A stretch of 43,338 nt of DNA from Pedosphaera sp. Its GTDB lineage: Bacteria; Verrucomicrobiota; Verrucomicrobiia; Limisphaerales; DSYF01. Positions 8,553 through 16,913 of the stretch are shown here, one piece after another; the stretch's first letter is position 1, and the number at the start of each line of letters is the position of its first letter. The position numbers and the translations under genes were made by a program. Location of the stretch: positions 1-43,338 of the forward strand of contig JAFMIZ010000011.1 of assembly GCA_017853715.1 (NCBI GenBank), written 5' to 3'. The notes under the pieces are model-generated. The model did no database searches. It was given only the letters and a program-made list of their open reading frames with translations, and was not told the origin of the DNA.

Positions 8553-9725
8553 TCAGCGGAAGCAAATGCGGCGCACACAGTCGCGGAAGTCATCCGCACC
8601 CCTGAGGATGCGGATCTCCACACGCATGAAGTAAATCGGCAAATCGCGACGATCGATTTTGGGGAAGCGCACCGCGTCCTTTTGCGTGGTGATGACCACT
8701 TCCGCCTGGCGCTTCTTGCTGCGGTTGATCGCGTTCAACACCTCCTGCTGGCTGAAACGATGGTGATCCGCGAAGCGCTTCGAATAGACGAGATCCGCGC
8801 CTTGTTTGACCAGGCTCTGCTCAAAGCTCTCCGGCTGCGCAATCCCGCTCAACGACGCCACCCGCCGGCCCTTGAGATGGTCGAGGTCGATCTGCCGACC
8901 GGTGAACAGATCTTCAAGATACATTGGGTGATGCACGCACTCGATGATGCCCGCGTCCGGGTTCAGCCGGGCGATGCGCGCGCGTAACTCCGCGGTATTA
9001 CCGTCGCTCTTGGTGATGAAGATGGTGTCAGCGCGCGAAAGATGTTCCTCAGGCTCGCGAAGCGTGCCGCGGGGCAGCATGTATTCGTTGCCAAAAGGTT
9101 GCTGGCGGTCAATCAAGACAATGTCGCGCCGTCGTCCAGCCAATTTCCAATACTGATATCCATCGTCGAGCAGGAGGGTGTCGCAGCCGAAGCGCTCAAT
9201 CGCAAACCGCCCCGCCTTCACGCGATCCTTGTCCACCAGCACGACGACATCCTTGAGATTGGACGCCAACATATAGGGCTCGTCACCCGCAGTCTCGGAA
9301 TCCAGCAGGAGCGATTTCCCATCGGAGACGATGCGCGGCGGGACGCTCTCAGTACGGAACAGCAGCTTGTTGACAATACGTTTGTGCAACGGCGGCGGCT
9401 TGGAGCGATAGCCGCGCGAGAGGATGGCCACCTTGCGCCCAGCGTCCTGCAACTCGCGTGCAAACTTCTCCACCACCGGCGTCTTGCCCGTGCCGCCGAC
9501 GGTGAGATTGCCGACCGTGATCACCTGGATGCCCAGGGTGTAATCCCGGATGATGCGCTTGTCGTAGAGGAACCAGCGCAGTTTGACGATGGCCGTGAAC
9601 AATTTGGAAAGCCAGAGCAATCCCGTGCGGGTAATGGACGCCGCAAAACCACCCCGTTCCTCAAAGATGACTTCGAGGACGAAGGTTTCGATGTGTTCGG
9701 TCCAGTTACGGAAGACTTCCCGCAT
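8553..9725 (-). CDS. lpxK: Tetraacyldisaccharide 4'-kinase
   Basis: LpxK phosphorylates the 4' position of the tetraacyl disaccharide 1-phosphate to make lipid IVA, at the cytoplasmic face of the inner membrane. The 390-aa sequence has the membrane-proximal N-terminal helix ([20 protein letters not shown]), the Walker [16 protein letters not shown] (72-86), the strand AILSRGYRS (100-108), GDEPYMLA (147-154) and the DDGYQ variant (187-191) of the family's DDGFQH motif. It is the first gene of the pair with lpxL. It is divergent from the small SET-domain gene, leaving about 100 bases for the promoters. Confidence 0.92.
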   Translation of the reverse strand: MREVFRNWTEHIETFVLEVIFEERGGFAASITRTGLLWLSKLFTAIVKLRWFLYDKRIIRDYTLGIQVITVGNLTVGGTGKTPVVEKFARELQDAGRKVAILSRGYRSKPPPLHKRIVNKLLFRTESVPPRIVSDGKSLLLDSETAGDEPYMLASNLKDVVVLVDKDRVKAGRFAIERFGCDTLLLDDGYQYWKLAGRRRDIVLIDRQQPFGNEYMLPRGTLREPEEHLSRADTIFITKSDGNTAELRARIARLNPDAGIIECVHHPMYLEDLFTGRQIDLDHLKGRRVASLSGIAQPESFEQSLVKQGADLVYSKRFADHHRFSQQEVLNAINRSKKRQAEVVITTQKDAVRFPKIDRRDLPIYFMRVEIRILRGADDFRDCVRRICFR

Positions 9726-9827
9726 ATGGCGTTACTGTGACAAGTCAGCTCCCACAGGGCAAGCGGCAGGACTCGCTGGGAGCGATGGAGGATAGACGTT
9801 TTCGGCAACCTGCTGCACCTTGGGGGC

Positions 9828-10223
9828 ATGTTGTTGGTAAAAGCGTCCGCCAGACCCAGCCCGCTGCACGGCCTGGGCATTTTTGCAGTCGAGTCCATCC
9901 CTCTGGGAACGCCCATCTGGCGCTTTGAGCCGGAATTTGATCGGGCATTCACCCCAGGGCACTTCGCCGCTTTGCCCAAACCCGCGCAAGCCCATGTACG
10001 TCACTTCGCTTATTTGGATTCAGCGAGCGACAGCTGGATGCTCAACGGCGACCTGACGATTTTCATGAACCACGCCGCAGACCCCAACACCGGGGCACCG
10101 CCCGGCGTCGCCAGGCCAGCATTCACGGTTGCCCTGCGCCACATCGCCGCCGGAGAGGAAATGACCTGCGACTACTACGCCTTCGATGGGGCAGCCGAAA
10201 AGAAACTCGGGCCGAAGCCGTAG
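9828..10223 (+). CDS. Small SET-domain protein (putative protein-lysine methyltransferase)
   Basis: At 131 aa this is essentially a bare SET domain. HGLGIFAVESIPLGTPI (14-30) is the opening SET motif, FMNHAADPNT (79-88) is the RFxNHxxxPN motif of the SAM-binding pseudo-knot, and GEEMTCDYYAF (109-119) is the closing GEELTxDY motif with the catalytic tyrosine region. There is no pre-SET or Cys-rich post-SET segment. The family transfers methyl groups from SAM to protein lysines; bacterial targets are mostly unknown, and none is suggested here. The gene ends 6 bases before the converging beta-propeller gene. It may have been acquired by transfer. Confidence 0.82.
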   Translation: MLLVKASARPSPLHGLGIFAVESIPLGTPIWRFEPEFDRAFTPGHFAALPKPAQAHVRHFAYLDSASDSWMLNGDLTIFMNHAADPNTGAPPGVARPAFTVALRHIAAGEEMTCDYYAFDGAAEKKLGPKP

Positions 10224-10229
10224 CAACGT

Positions 10230-11504
10230 CTATTCTAACACCGTGTAACAAGCCCGTTCAGTGGTGCTGCGCACGAAAAGTTTTCCGCCGCTGAGCGCCG
10301 GCGTAGACCAGCATTTGCCATCCAATGCGTCGAAGCGGCCCAGTTCAGTGTAGCTGCCCGGACTGGCTTTTGCTTTTACCAGCTCGCCGTCGTCCGCCAG
10401 CACGATGAGTTGACCTCCTGCGAGGATGACGCCGCCGGGACCGAAACCCGCCTGCGACCATTTCTCCTCGCCCGTCGCCAGCTCCACGCACGCCAGCGGT
10501 GCCTTGCCATACGATGCGTGGCCGAACAGCCCGTAGACGAACCCATCTTTCGCAACCGGAGTGGACCAATGGCTCATCAACTGGTTCGGCTTCCGCCAAA
10601 GCACCTCCGTTTCAAACGTGCTTCCCGACTTCTTCACTTTGATGGCTGCCGCACCCGCGCCGTAGCCGGAGGAACAAAACACAACGTCGCCATCCACCAC
10701 CGGCGACGCGCCCGCCGAGATGCGAAACGGATGCTCCTGCCGCCACAGTTCGCTTCCGTTCGTGACGTTCAAAGCCACCAAACCCTTTTGCGTCCGAAAT
10801 ATCACCTGCCGCACTCCGTGTATGTTGGCGACCACTGGCGTGGCGTGCGTCACGCCGTCGTCGCCCACCTTCCACACGACCGCACCCGTCTTCTTGTTCA
10901 ACGCCAGCAGGGATTGTCCCGCGCCGCCACAAGCAACGAAAACGAGATCGCCGTCGACCAACGGGGAGGCGGCACTCTGCCACTTGATATTCTTACCGCC
11001 GAACTCGCGCAGAACGTCCTTGGCCCAAATATTCTTTCCGGACTCCGCCTCCAGGCAGACCAGGTTCATGGCCCCGCCATAAAGGTAGATACGACCCTCG
11101 CTGTAGGTGGGTGTGGAACGGGGACCGTCGCCCCCTTTATTGCCCTCTTCGCCCGAGTTGCCGCCACCATCGTAGCGCGCAACGCCAAACGGCGTGGCCC
11201 AAAGTTCCTTGCCGTCGTTGGCGTCCAAGGCAACGCACACCTCACGCGGAACGCCATCCATTTGCCGACCGACAATCGTGAAGGCCTTGCCTGCGGCAAC
11301 GATTAAAGAGCTGAAGCCCGTTTCCGCGGGAGCTTTCCAGACCTGCCGCAGACCACCCGCGGGCCAGGGATTGGCCGACACGGTTTCCGGTGACTGGCCA
11401 TTGCCGCTGGGTCCGCGATACAGCGGCCAGTCAGCAGCGAGGACGGCGGGCTGCAAGCTTAAAGAACCGGATGCCGCCAGGAGGGCTAGGAAGTCGGATT
11501 TCAT
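10230..11504 (-). CDS. Secreted PQQ-type beta-propeller repeat protein
   Basis: A 424-aa protein with an N-terminal signal peptide (MKSDFLALLAASGSLSLQPAVLAA) followed by DWPLYRGPSGNGQS, the WPxxRGPxxxG opening that is common in PVC-group PQQ-like proteins. Repeated blades follow the pattern of a strand, then ALDANDGKELW, CLEAESGKNIWAKD, ALNKKTGAVVWKV, ALNVTNGSELWRQ and CVELATGEEKWSQ. This is the quinoprotein/BamB-like propeller fold, exported to the periplasm or envelope. I see no catalytic residues that would justify calling it a PQQ dehydrogenase; a structural or binding role is more likely. It lies 50 bases downstream of the agmatine deiminase gene and may be cotranscribed with it. Confidence 0.85.
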   Translation of the reverse strand: MKSDFLALLAASGSLSLQPAVLAADWPLYRGPSGNGQSPETVSANPWPAGGLRQVWKAPAETGFSSLIVAAGKAFTIVGRQMDGVPREVCVALDANDGKELWATPFGVARYDGGGNSGEEGNKGGDGPRSTPTYSEGRIYLYGGAMNLVCLEAESGKNIWAKDVLREFGGKNIKWQSAASPLVDGDLVFVACGGAGQSLLALNKKTGAVVWKVGDDGVTHATPVVANIHGVRQVIFRTQKGLVALNVTNGSELWRQEHPFRISAGASPVVDGDVVFCSSGYGAGAAAIKVKKSGSTFETEVLWRKPNQLMSHWSTPVAKDGFVYGLFGHASYGKAPLACVELATGEEKWSQAGFGPGGVILAGGQLIVLADDGELVKAKASPGSYTELGRFDALDGKCWSTPALSGGKLFVRSTTERACYTVLE

Positions 11505-11554
11505 GGCAAACGTCTGGGCAGCATGTCCTCAGACGCCTGCCGGTCAAATGAAAT

Positions 11555-12676
11555 TCACGCCGGCTCCTGCTGGGTGAGGCAGTGCAGGGAGCCAAAGCCC
11601 AGCACCAAGTCCACCGCATGGATGCCGATGACCGGGCGGTCCTTGAAGAGGTCCCCCAGGATGCCCAGCGCGAGGCGGTCGTTGGGGTCGTTGAATGTCG
11701 GCACAATGACGCAGGAATTGGCGATGTAGAAATTCGCGTAGCTCGCGGGCAACCGCCAGTTTTTGTAGTAAAGCGGCGCGGGCATCGGCAACGCGACCAC
11801 CTCGGGCTTCGATCCGTCTTCCAACCGCAGATTCTTGATGCGCTCCCAGTTCTCGGCCAGCGGCTTGTAGTTCGGGTCCTGCTTGTTGGTCTCCTTGATT
11901 AGCACCAGCGTCTTGGGGCCCGTGAAGCGGCAGATGTCGTCAATATGACCGTGCGTGTCGTCGCCCACCGGGCCCGCGACCAGCCATAGCACATTCGTCA
12001 CGCCGAGATACTTTTTGAACTGCTCGTCGTATTGCGCCTTGGTCATGCCCGGATTGCGCACCTGAATGGTCTTGTGTTGGTAACACTCCTCCGTGGTGAG
12101 CAATGTGCCGCGACCATTCACTTCAATTCCACCACCCTCGATGACAAATTTCTTCCCCTCAAACTGCGCATCGAACAACGGACGCTTGAGCAACGCCGCC
12201 GCCGTTTCGGGAACCTTGGTGTCGAACTGCCAGTTGCTGTATTTGGCCCACGCATTGAAATGGAAATGAACGATGGCCTTGCCGGAATCGAGATAGGGAG
12301 CTTGGGGCTTCGGTTTACGCGCTCCTCGCTCTGCTTTCCGGGTTACGTGGATGGGGCCGCTGTCCCGCGTCCAGCCGCGATTGGTGGGATGCACCACGAA
12401 CTGCACCTTCTGCAAATCACAGCGGGCGCGCTTGAGATAGCTGGCGGCGAACTTCGCCTCGGCCTTGCTGCGCACCAACAGGCGCACGACTTCCCCCTGC
12501 GTGATCTTGCGAACCATCTCCCCATAGACCCACCGGATGGTGTCGATCTTGTTGGGCCAGTCGGATTCATTGTGCGGCCAGCCCAGCCAAGTCGCAGCGT
12601 GCGGAGCCCACTCGGCGGGCATCGAGTAACCCAACTCGGCTGGGGTGCAGTTCGTGATCAATTCAATCTTCGCCAT
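11555..12676 (-). CDS. aguA: Agmatine deiminase
   Basis: The enzyme hydrolyses agmatine to N-carbamoylputrescine and ammonia, on the arginine route to putrescine. The ATG at 12676 (MAKIELITNC) gives 373 aa, the usual length; an in-frame upstream ATG would add 50 residues read from repeat DNA. The guanidino-modifying fold is clear from WLGWPHNESDW (30-40), TRDSGPIHV (103-111), EGGGIEVNGRGTLLTTEEC (180-198), DTHGHIDDICRF (240-251) and the catalytic cysteine C366 in GFGSLHCLTQQEPA. The partner N-carbamoylputrescine amidase (aguB) is not in the window. The deoxyhypusine synthase homologue and decarboxylase 2-4 kb away also concern polyamines. Confidence 0.92.
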   Translation of the reverse strand: MAKIELITNCTPAELGYSMPAEWAPHAATWLGWPHNESDWPNKIDTIRWVYGEMVRKITQGEVVRLLVRSKAEAKFAASYLKRARCDLQKVQFVVHPTNRGWTRDSGPIHVTRKAERGARKPKPQAPYLDSGKAIVHFHFNAWAKYSNWQFDTKVPETAAALLKRPLFDAQFEGKKFVIEGGGIEVNGRGTLLTTEECYQHKTIQVRNPGMTKAQYDEQFKKYLGVTNVLWLVAGPVGDDTHGHIDDICRFTGPKTLVLIKETNKQDPNYKPLAENWERIKNLRLEDGSKPEVVALPMPAPLYYKNWRLPASYANFYIANSCVIVPTFNDPNDRLALGILGDLFKDRPVIGIHAVDLVLGFGSLHCLTQQEPA

Positions 12677-12728
12677 ATCGGTCCGCGCAGGATAGTGACC
12701 CGCTACGATTTGAAAACTGGAAATCAAT

Positions 12729-12903
12729 GTTAACCGCGGAGACGCAGAGACGCGGAGATCAGCAAGCAAGTGGTAGAAGTTAATAATATGAAACCCTGGA
12801 CCCAAAGACTCTCGACGTTGCGCCACCCAAGGGGCGAATCCGCCAGCATCTTTTTGTCACCTGATATGGTTCTCGCTCATGCCTCTGCGTCTCTGCGTTC
12901 AAC
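12729..12903. repeat. Intergenic element A with 23-base imperfect inverted ends
   Basis: The left end (12729-12751, GTTAACCGCGGAGACGCAGA and following) and the reverse complement of the right end (from 12903) match at 20 of 23 positions. They share a core made of GACGCAGAGACGC-type units. The 175-base element holds no gene, although the minus frame through it extends the agmatine deiminase frame. The size and inverted ends resemble a small non-autonomous element. It occupies most of the 12677-12984 intergenic gap; I see nothing else there. Confidence 0.6.
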
Positions 12904-12984
12904 AGCTTGGACGGGCATCGAGGAAACGCCCTCCCCTTGGAAGGCGTGATTCGCAATTTCTTCACCAAACATTAAACTGCCTGC

Positions 12985-14043
12985 GTGCCTGAACCAGCGG
13001 ACAAGTTTCGCGGACGCGGAGTGCCGGACAATCCGGCCAATCGCTTTGCGTCCACGTCCGGCGAGCGCTTTGAGGATTACGATCCCAGCGAAGATCCAGC
13101 GCCGCGCACCCAGTTCATCCCGGACGCCAGCGCGACGCTGATCAACTACAACGACAGCCCGGATATTCCGTTCGATGCGAGCATCAATGTCTATCGGGGC
13201 TGCGAGCATGGTTGCGCCTACTGCTACGCCCGGCCCACGCATGAATACCTCGGCTTCTCACCCGGACTGGATTTCGAGACGAAGATCGTGGTGAAATATC
13301 AAGCACCCGGGATGTTGCGGCGCGAGTTCTCTTCACCGAAGTGGAAGCCGCAGACCATCGCGATGAGCGGCGTCACGGATTGTTACCAGCCCGCCGAACG
13401 CCGATTGCAACTGACGCGGCGCTGTCTGGAGGTCTTTGCTGAATTTCGCAATCCTGTCGGCATTGTGACCAAGAACTACTTGGTCACGCGCGATCTCGAT
13501 CTGCTGGCTGAGCTGGCCCGCTACAACTGTGCGGCCGTTTACGTTTCCGTCACGACCTTGGACGCCGACCTGACGCCGAAGCTTGAACCCCGAGCCGCAC
13601 TGCCCAAGCTCCGGCTGGAAGCGATCCGCAAACTTCGTGAAGCCGGGGTGCCCGTGGGAGTGATGGCTGCCCCGATGATCCCGGGGCTGACGGATCACGA
13701 GCTGCCCAAGATCATCGAGGCGGCCGCCGGTGCTGGAGCGCAGTATGCGGGATTGGTGCCGCTGCGTTTGCCCTTTGCCGTGAGAGACCTCTTTGCCGAC
13801 TGGCTCGCACGGCATTTTCCCGATCGCAAGGAGAAGGTGTTGAACCGGGTGCGTTCGCTGCGCGGCGGGCGACTGAACGACGCCCGGTTCGGCTCGCGCA
13901 TGACCGGCGAAGGCATCTGGGCGGAGCAATTACGCCAGCTGTTCGAAGTCTCGCTGCGCCGGCACGGCTTGAGCGAACGCGGACACGCCCTTTCCACGGC
14001 GAATTTTCGCCGCCCGGGCGGCGAGCAGATGAAGTTGCTCTAA
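12985..14043 (+). CDS. Radical SAM protein, SplB-like (PA0069/Rv2578c type)
   Basis: A 352-aa protein with a GTG start at 12985; no ATG is available upstream of the conserved part, and a second GTG at 13021 is possible. INVYRGCEHGCAYCYAR carries the radical SAM CxxxCxxC cluster-binding motif (C73, C77, C80). NYNDSPDIPFDASINVYRGC, the later MSGVTDCYQPAE and the GIVTKN segment are typical of the PA0069/Rv2578c group, which is related to spore photoproduct lyase. VGVMAAPMIPGLTDHE and the C-terminal RHGLSERGHAL also fit. It should bind a 4Fe-4S cluster and cleave SAM. The substrate is not established for this group, and nucleic acid repair is only a guess from SplB. It stands alone between repeat elements A and B. 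Confidence 0.85.
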   Translation: MPEPADKFRGRGVPDNPANRFASTSGERFEDYDPSEDPAPRTQFIPDASATLINYNDSPDIPFDASINVYRGCEHGCAYCYARPTHEYLGFSPGLDFETKIVVKYQAPGMLRREFSSPKWKPQTIAMSGVTDCYQPAERRLQLTRRCLEVFAEFRNPVGIVTKNYLVTRDLDLLAELARYNCAAVYVSVTTLDADLTPKLEPRAALPKLRLEAIRKLREAGVPVGVMAAPMIPGLTDHELPKIIEAAAGAGAQYAGLVPLRLPFAVRDLFADWLARHFPDRKEKVLNRVRSLRGGRLNDARFGSRMTGEGIWAEQLRQLFEVSLRRHGLSERGHALSTANFRRPGGEQMKLL

Positions 14044-14052
14044 CCGAAGTTT

Positions 14053-14293
14053 CAACCACGGATTCACACGGATAAGAATTTGCAGCCAAAGCCTCAGCAA
14101 GAACTGGAGCGCAACCGTGCTGAAAGCCAGTCGCAGCACTGGCCAAACTGCTGCGGCTGGTCTACGACACAGCCGCGCCTCGGAAAATGGTGGCCGGGTG
14201 ACGGATTGGGCGCAATAGAACGCAGAGAACGTGAATAGCTTAGACGCAAAATTCGCGTAGCGGCTTTCGAAATCTGTGTTCATCCGTGGTTAA
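14053..14293. repeat. Intergenic element B with inverted AACCACGGAT ends
   Basis: The left end (14053-14074, CAACCACGGATTCACACGGA) and the reverse complement of the right end (TTAACCACGGATGAACACAG) share AACCACGGAT and most of the next 10 bases. The 241-base interior has GC-rich inverted segments (CTGCGGCTGG, CAGCCGCG) but no gene. Bases 14294-14382 form the leader of the deoxyhypusine synthase homologue. Confidence 0.55.
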
Positions 14294-14382
14294 TCCATTC
14301 TGTGAGCAAATAAGCATTGGCAAGGCGGCCTGCTTGCGTATCGTTGCCGCACGTCGTTTTCGACACAAACCCTGATCTATTT

Positions 14383-15591
14383 ATGGCCAGAACTGAACGA
14401 GCTCACATTCCCAACCGCGAAGAAGTCGCCGACATGCCGGCATGGATGAAGGAACAGCATTGCCCCAGCAAAAAGAAATACATGTCGGGCAAGCGCATCC
14501 AGCCGAAGAACCTCAACGGCAAGGAGAAGCTGACTTACATCATCGATGAATGCTTCCTCGCCTACAACTCCGCTCGCCTCAAGGAGGCCTGCCAGCTGTT
14601 CACGGACAAGATGCTCGGCAAGGACGTCACCATCGGCATGACGTTGACCGGCGCGCTCACGCCCGCAGGTCTCGGTTGCTCCAGCGTGATCCCGCTCATC
14701 AAAGCAGGCTTCGTGGACTGGATCGTGTCCACCGGTGCGAATCTTTATCACGACATGCATTTCGCCCTGAATTATCCGGTCCACACCGGCAGCTTCCGGT
14801 TCGATGACGTGGACCTGCGCAACAACGATCTCGTCCGCATCTACGACGTCGTGATTCCCTACTCCGACGGCTTGATGGCCACGGACGAATTGCTCCGCGA
14901 CATGTTGATTCAGCCCGAATTCCAGAAGGAAATGGGCACGGCGGAACTGCACTACAAGCTCGGCAAGTATTGCGCCGAGTATGAACGCAAGCACAAGCTG
15001 AAGGACGTCTCCGTTCTCGCCGCGGCATATCGCGCCGGAGTGCCGTGCTACACCAGTTCACCCGGCGACTCCACCATCGGCATGAACTTCGCCGGCGTGG
15101 AACTGCGCGGCAACAAGCTGCGCGTGAACCCGTCCATCGACGTGAACGAAACCACGTCGTTCGTGCTCGCAGCCAAGCGGGCGGGCGGCAAGACCGGCGT
15201 GCTGCTCTGGGGCGGCGGCAGTCCGAAGAATTTCATGCTCCAGACCGAGCCGCAGATCCAGGAAGTGCTCCGCATCAACGAGGTTGGCCAGGATTATTTC
15301 ATCCAAGTCACGGACGCGCGTCCAGACACGGGCGGTCTCTCTGGCGCAACGCCTGGCGAAGCCGTCAGCTGGGGCAAGGTCGATCCGACCAAGCTGCCCG
15401 ATGCGGTGGTTTGCTACACCGACACCACGATCGCGATGCCGTTGCTCACGCATTACGCGCTGGCCAAGCACAAGCCCCGCAAGCTCAAGCGCCTCTACGA
15501 TCAACGCGACAAGACCATGGCGTTGCTCAAGAAGGAATACTTCAAGCACAACAAGGTCAAGATGCTCGACGGCAGCGACCCGGTGTATTGA
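14383..15591 (+). CDS. Deoxyhypusine synthase-family protein (probable polyamine aminobutyltransferase)
   Basis: Starting at the ATG at 14383 ([10 protein letters not shown]) gives 402 aa; an in-frame ATG at 14317 adds 22 atypical residues. The fold is that of deoxyhypusine synthase. [12 protein letters not shown] (87-98), [14 protein letters not shown] (111-124) and [11 protein letters not shown] line the NAD/spermidine site. [13 protein letters not shown] carries the active-site lysine (K332), equivalent to human Lys329, which forms the enzyme imine. Human GGGVVKHH is replaced by GGGSPKNF (277-284), so the catalytic histidine region is changed. Bacteria lack eIF5A, so the product is probably a free polyamine such as homospermidine; this is inference. 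It is followed by a terminator and then a type III decarboxylase gene that could supply its diamine. Confidence 0.85.
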   Translation: MARTERAHIPNREEVADMPAWMKEQHCPSKKKYMSGKRIQPKNLNGKEKLTYIIDECFLAYNSARLKEACQLFTDKMLGKDVTIGMTLTGALTPAGLGCSSVIPLIKAGFVDWIVSTGANLYHDMHFALNYPVHTGSFRFDDVDLRNNDLVRIYDVVIPYSDGLMATDELLRDMLIQPEFQKEMGTAELHYKLGKYCAEYERKHKLKDVSVLAAAYRAGVPCYTSSPGDSTIGMNFAGVELRGNKLRVNPSIDVNETTSFVLAAKRAGGKTGVLLWGGGSPKNFMLQTEPQIQEVLRINEVGQDYFIQVTDARPDTGGLSGATPGEAVSWGKVDPTKLPDAVVCYTDTTIAMPLLTHYALAKHKPRKLKRLYDQRDKTMALLKKEYFKHNKVKMLDGSDPVY

Positions 15592-15625
15592 TCGACGAAT
15601 TTCGACTGGTGATTTACTGGCGCAC

Positions 15626-15654
15626 GGGCCGGAGAGCGATCTCCGGCCCTTTTT
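15626..15654 (+). terminator. Rho-independent terminator after the DHS homologue
   Basis: A perfect 10-bp stem (15626-15635 GGGCCGGAGA, 15640-15649 TCTCCGGCCC) with a GCGA loop is followed by TTTTT at 15650-15654. It lies 35 bases after the stop codon, so the downstream decarboxylase gene probably has its own promoter within 15655-15749. Confidence 0.92.
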
Positions 15655-15749
15655 GCTTGAGACAGACGCGCCCTCGATGGGTTTAATCAAAAATAACTTG
15701 TGCCGGTTCCCTAATCGCCTTAAAGCCGCACCTGCAATTTCGTTTTGCC

Positions 15750-16886
15750 ATGAACAAGACCGAACTCCAGTCGCTCGCGAAGAAACACGGCACGCCGCTC
15801 GTGATCATTGACCACGACCAGATTCGCCGGAACTACAACGAGTTCCGCCGTCATCTGCCCAAGGTGCAGTGCTATTTCGCGGTGAAAGCCAATGCCGAGC
15901 CGACCATCATCCGCACGCTCTACCAGGCGGGGGCAAGCTTCGATGTGGCGTCGTTGCCGGAGTTCATGCTGGTTTACGAGAACATCAAGAAACTTCCGGC
16001 CAAGGCGCGGCAGGATTTCATCTGGGACAAGATCATTTACGCCAATCCGGTCAAACCCAAGGAGACCCTCCTGGAGCTGGATAAATACAAACCGCTCGTA
16101 ACATTCGACAACTTGGCTGAGCTGGAGAAGATCAAGAAGTATGCCCCACACGCGGGCGTCGTCGTTCGGCTTGCCGTCGCCAACACCGGTTCGCAATGCG
16201 AGCTGTCGAACAAGTTCGGCTGCTCGCCCGGCGAAGCCGTGGACCTGATTCTCGCAGCGTTCAAGATGGGATTAATCGTGGAAGGCATCAGCTTCCATGT
16301 CGGCAGCCAATGCACAAACTTCCAGAATTTTGTGCAGGCGCTGAACATGGCGGCGGCGGTCATCAAGGAAACCCAGGAACGTGGCGGGCACGAAATCAAG
16401 ATCGTCGACATCGGCGGCGGTTTTCCCGCGCCCTACAATCAACACGTGAAGCCCTTCGGCGAACTGGCCCGCGTCATCAACGCTGAGATCGACCGCCTGT
16501 TCGACAAGAACATCCAGATCATTGCCGAGCCGGGCCGTTTCCTCGTGGCGTCAGCGGCGACCGCGATCGCCCGCATCACCGGCAAGGCGATTCGCGAAGG
16601 CAAGCGCTGCTACTATATCGACGACAGCGTGTATCACACCTACAGCGGCATCATCTTCGACCACTGCCAGTATCCGCTGAAAGCGTTCAAGTCCGGCAAG
16701 AAGGAGGTCTGCGCGGTATTTGGACAGACCTGCGATGGGTTGGATGTCATCTCCCAATCCGAGCTGCTGCCCAACTTGGAGATTGAAGACTTGGTTTACT
16801 CGGAGAAGATCGGCGCTTACAGCAACGCTTCCGCCACGTTCTTCAACGGGTTCCCGCCGGCGAAAGTCATCCACGTCAACGCGTAG
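15750..16886 (+). CDS. Ornithine (or lysine/ornithine) decarboxylase, alanine-racemase fold
   Basis: A 378-aa PLP-dependent type III decarboxylase, making putrescine from ornithine and possibly cadaverine from lysine. CYFAVKANAEP places the PLP lysine at K46. SFHVGSQC gives the His183 that stacks on PLP, DIGGGFPAP binds the phosphate, and EPGRFLVASA (260-269) holds the glutamate that contacts the pyridine nitrogen. GQTCDGLDV supplies Cys328 and Asp329 from the other subunit, which is the ODC signature. GAYSNASATFFNGF near the end also matches ODC. CDGLD argues against carboxynorspermidine decarboxylase. The preference between ornithine and lysine cannot be read. It lies directly behind the DHS homologue and converges on the ABC permease gene 27 bases away. 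Confidence 0.9.
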   Translation: MNKTELQSLAKKHGTPLVIIDHDQIRRNYNEFRRHLPKVQCYFAVKANAEPTIIRTLYQAGASFDVASLPEFMLVYENIKKLPAKARQDFIWDKIIYANPVKPKETLLELDKYKPLVTFDNLAELEKIKKYAPHAGVVVRLAVANTGSQCELSNKFGCSPGEAVDLILAAFKMGLIVEGISFHVGSQCTNFQNFVQALNMAAAVIKETQERGGHEIKIVDIGGGFPAPYNQHVKPFGELARVINAEIDRLFDKNIQIIAEPGRFLVASAATAIARITGKAIREGKRCYYIDDSVYHTYSGIIFDHCQYPLKAFKSGKKEVCAVFGQTCDGLDVISQSELLPNLEIEDLVYSEKIGAYSNASATFFNGFPPAKVIHVNA

Positions 16887-16913
16887 CCGATAGCACCGCA
16901 GGCAAGTCCAGCG

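Noticed and set aside
8109-8987. Plus-strand frame spanning the lpxL-lpxK junction
   Set aside because: Antisense to two clearly recognised enzymes, with no motif of its own.
10230-11504. PQQ-dependent dehydrogenase
   Set aside because: Only the propeller repeats are visible; no dehydrogenase active-site or cytochrome domain is seen.
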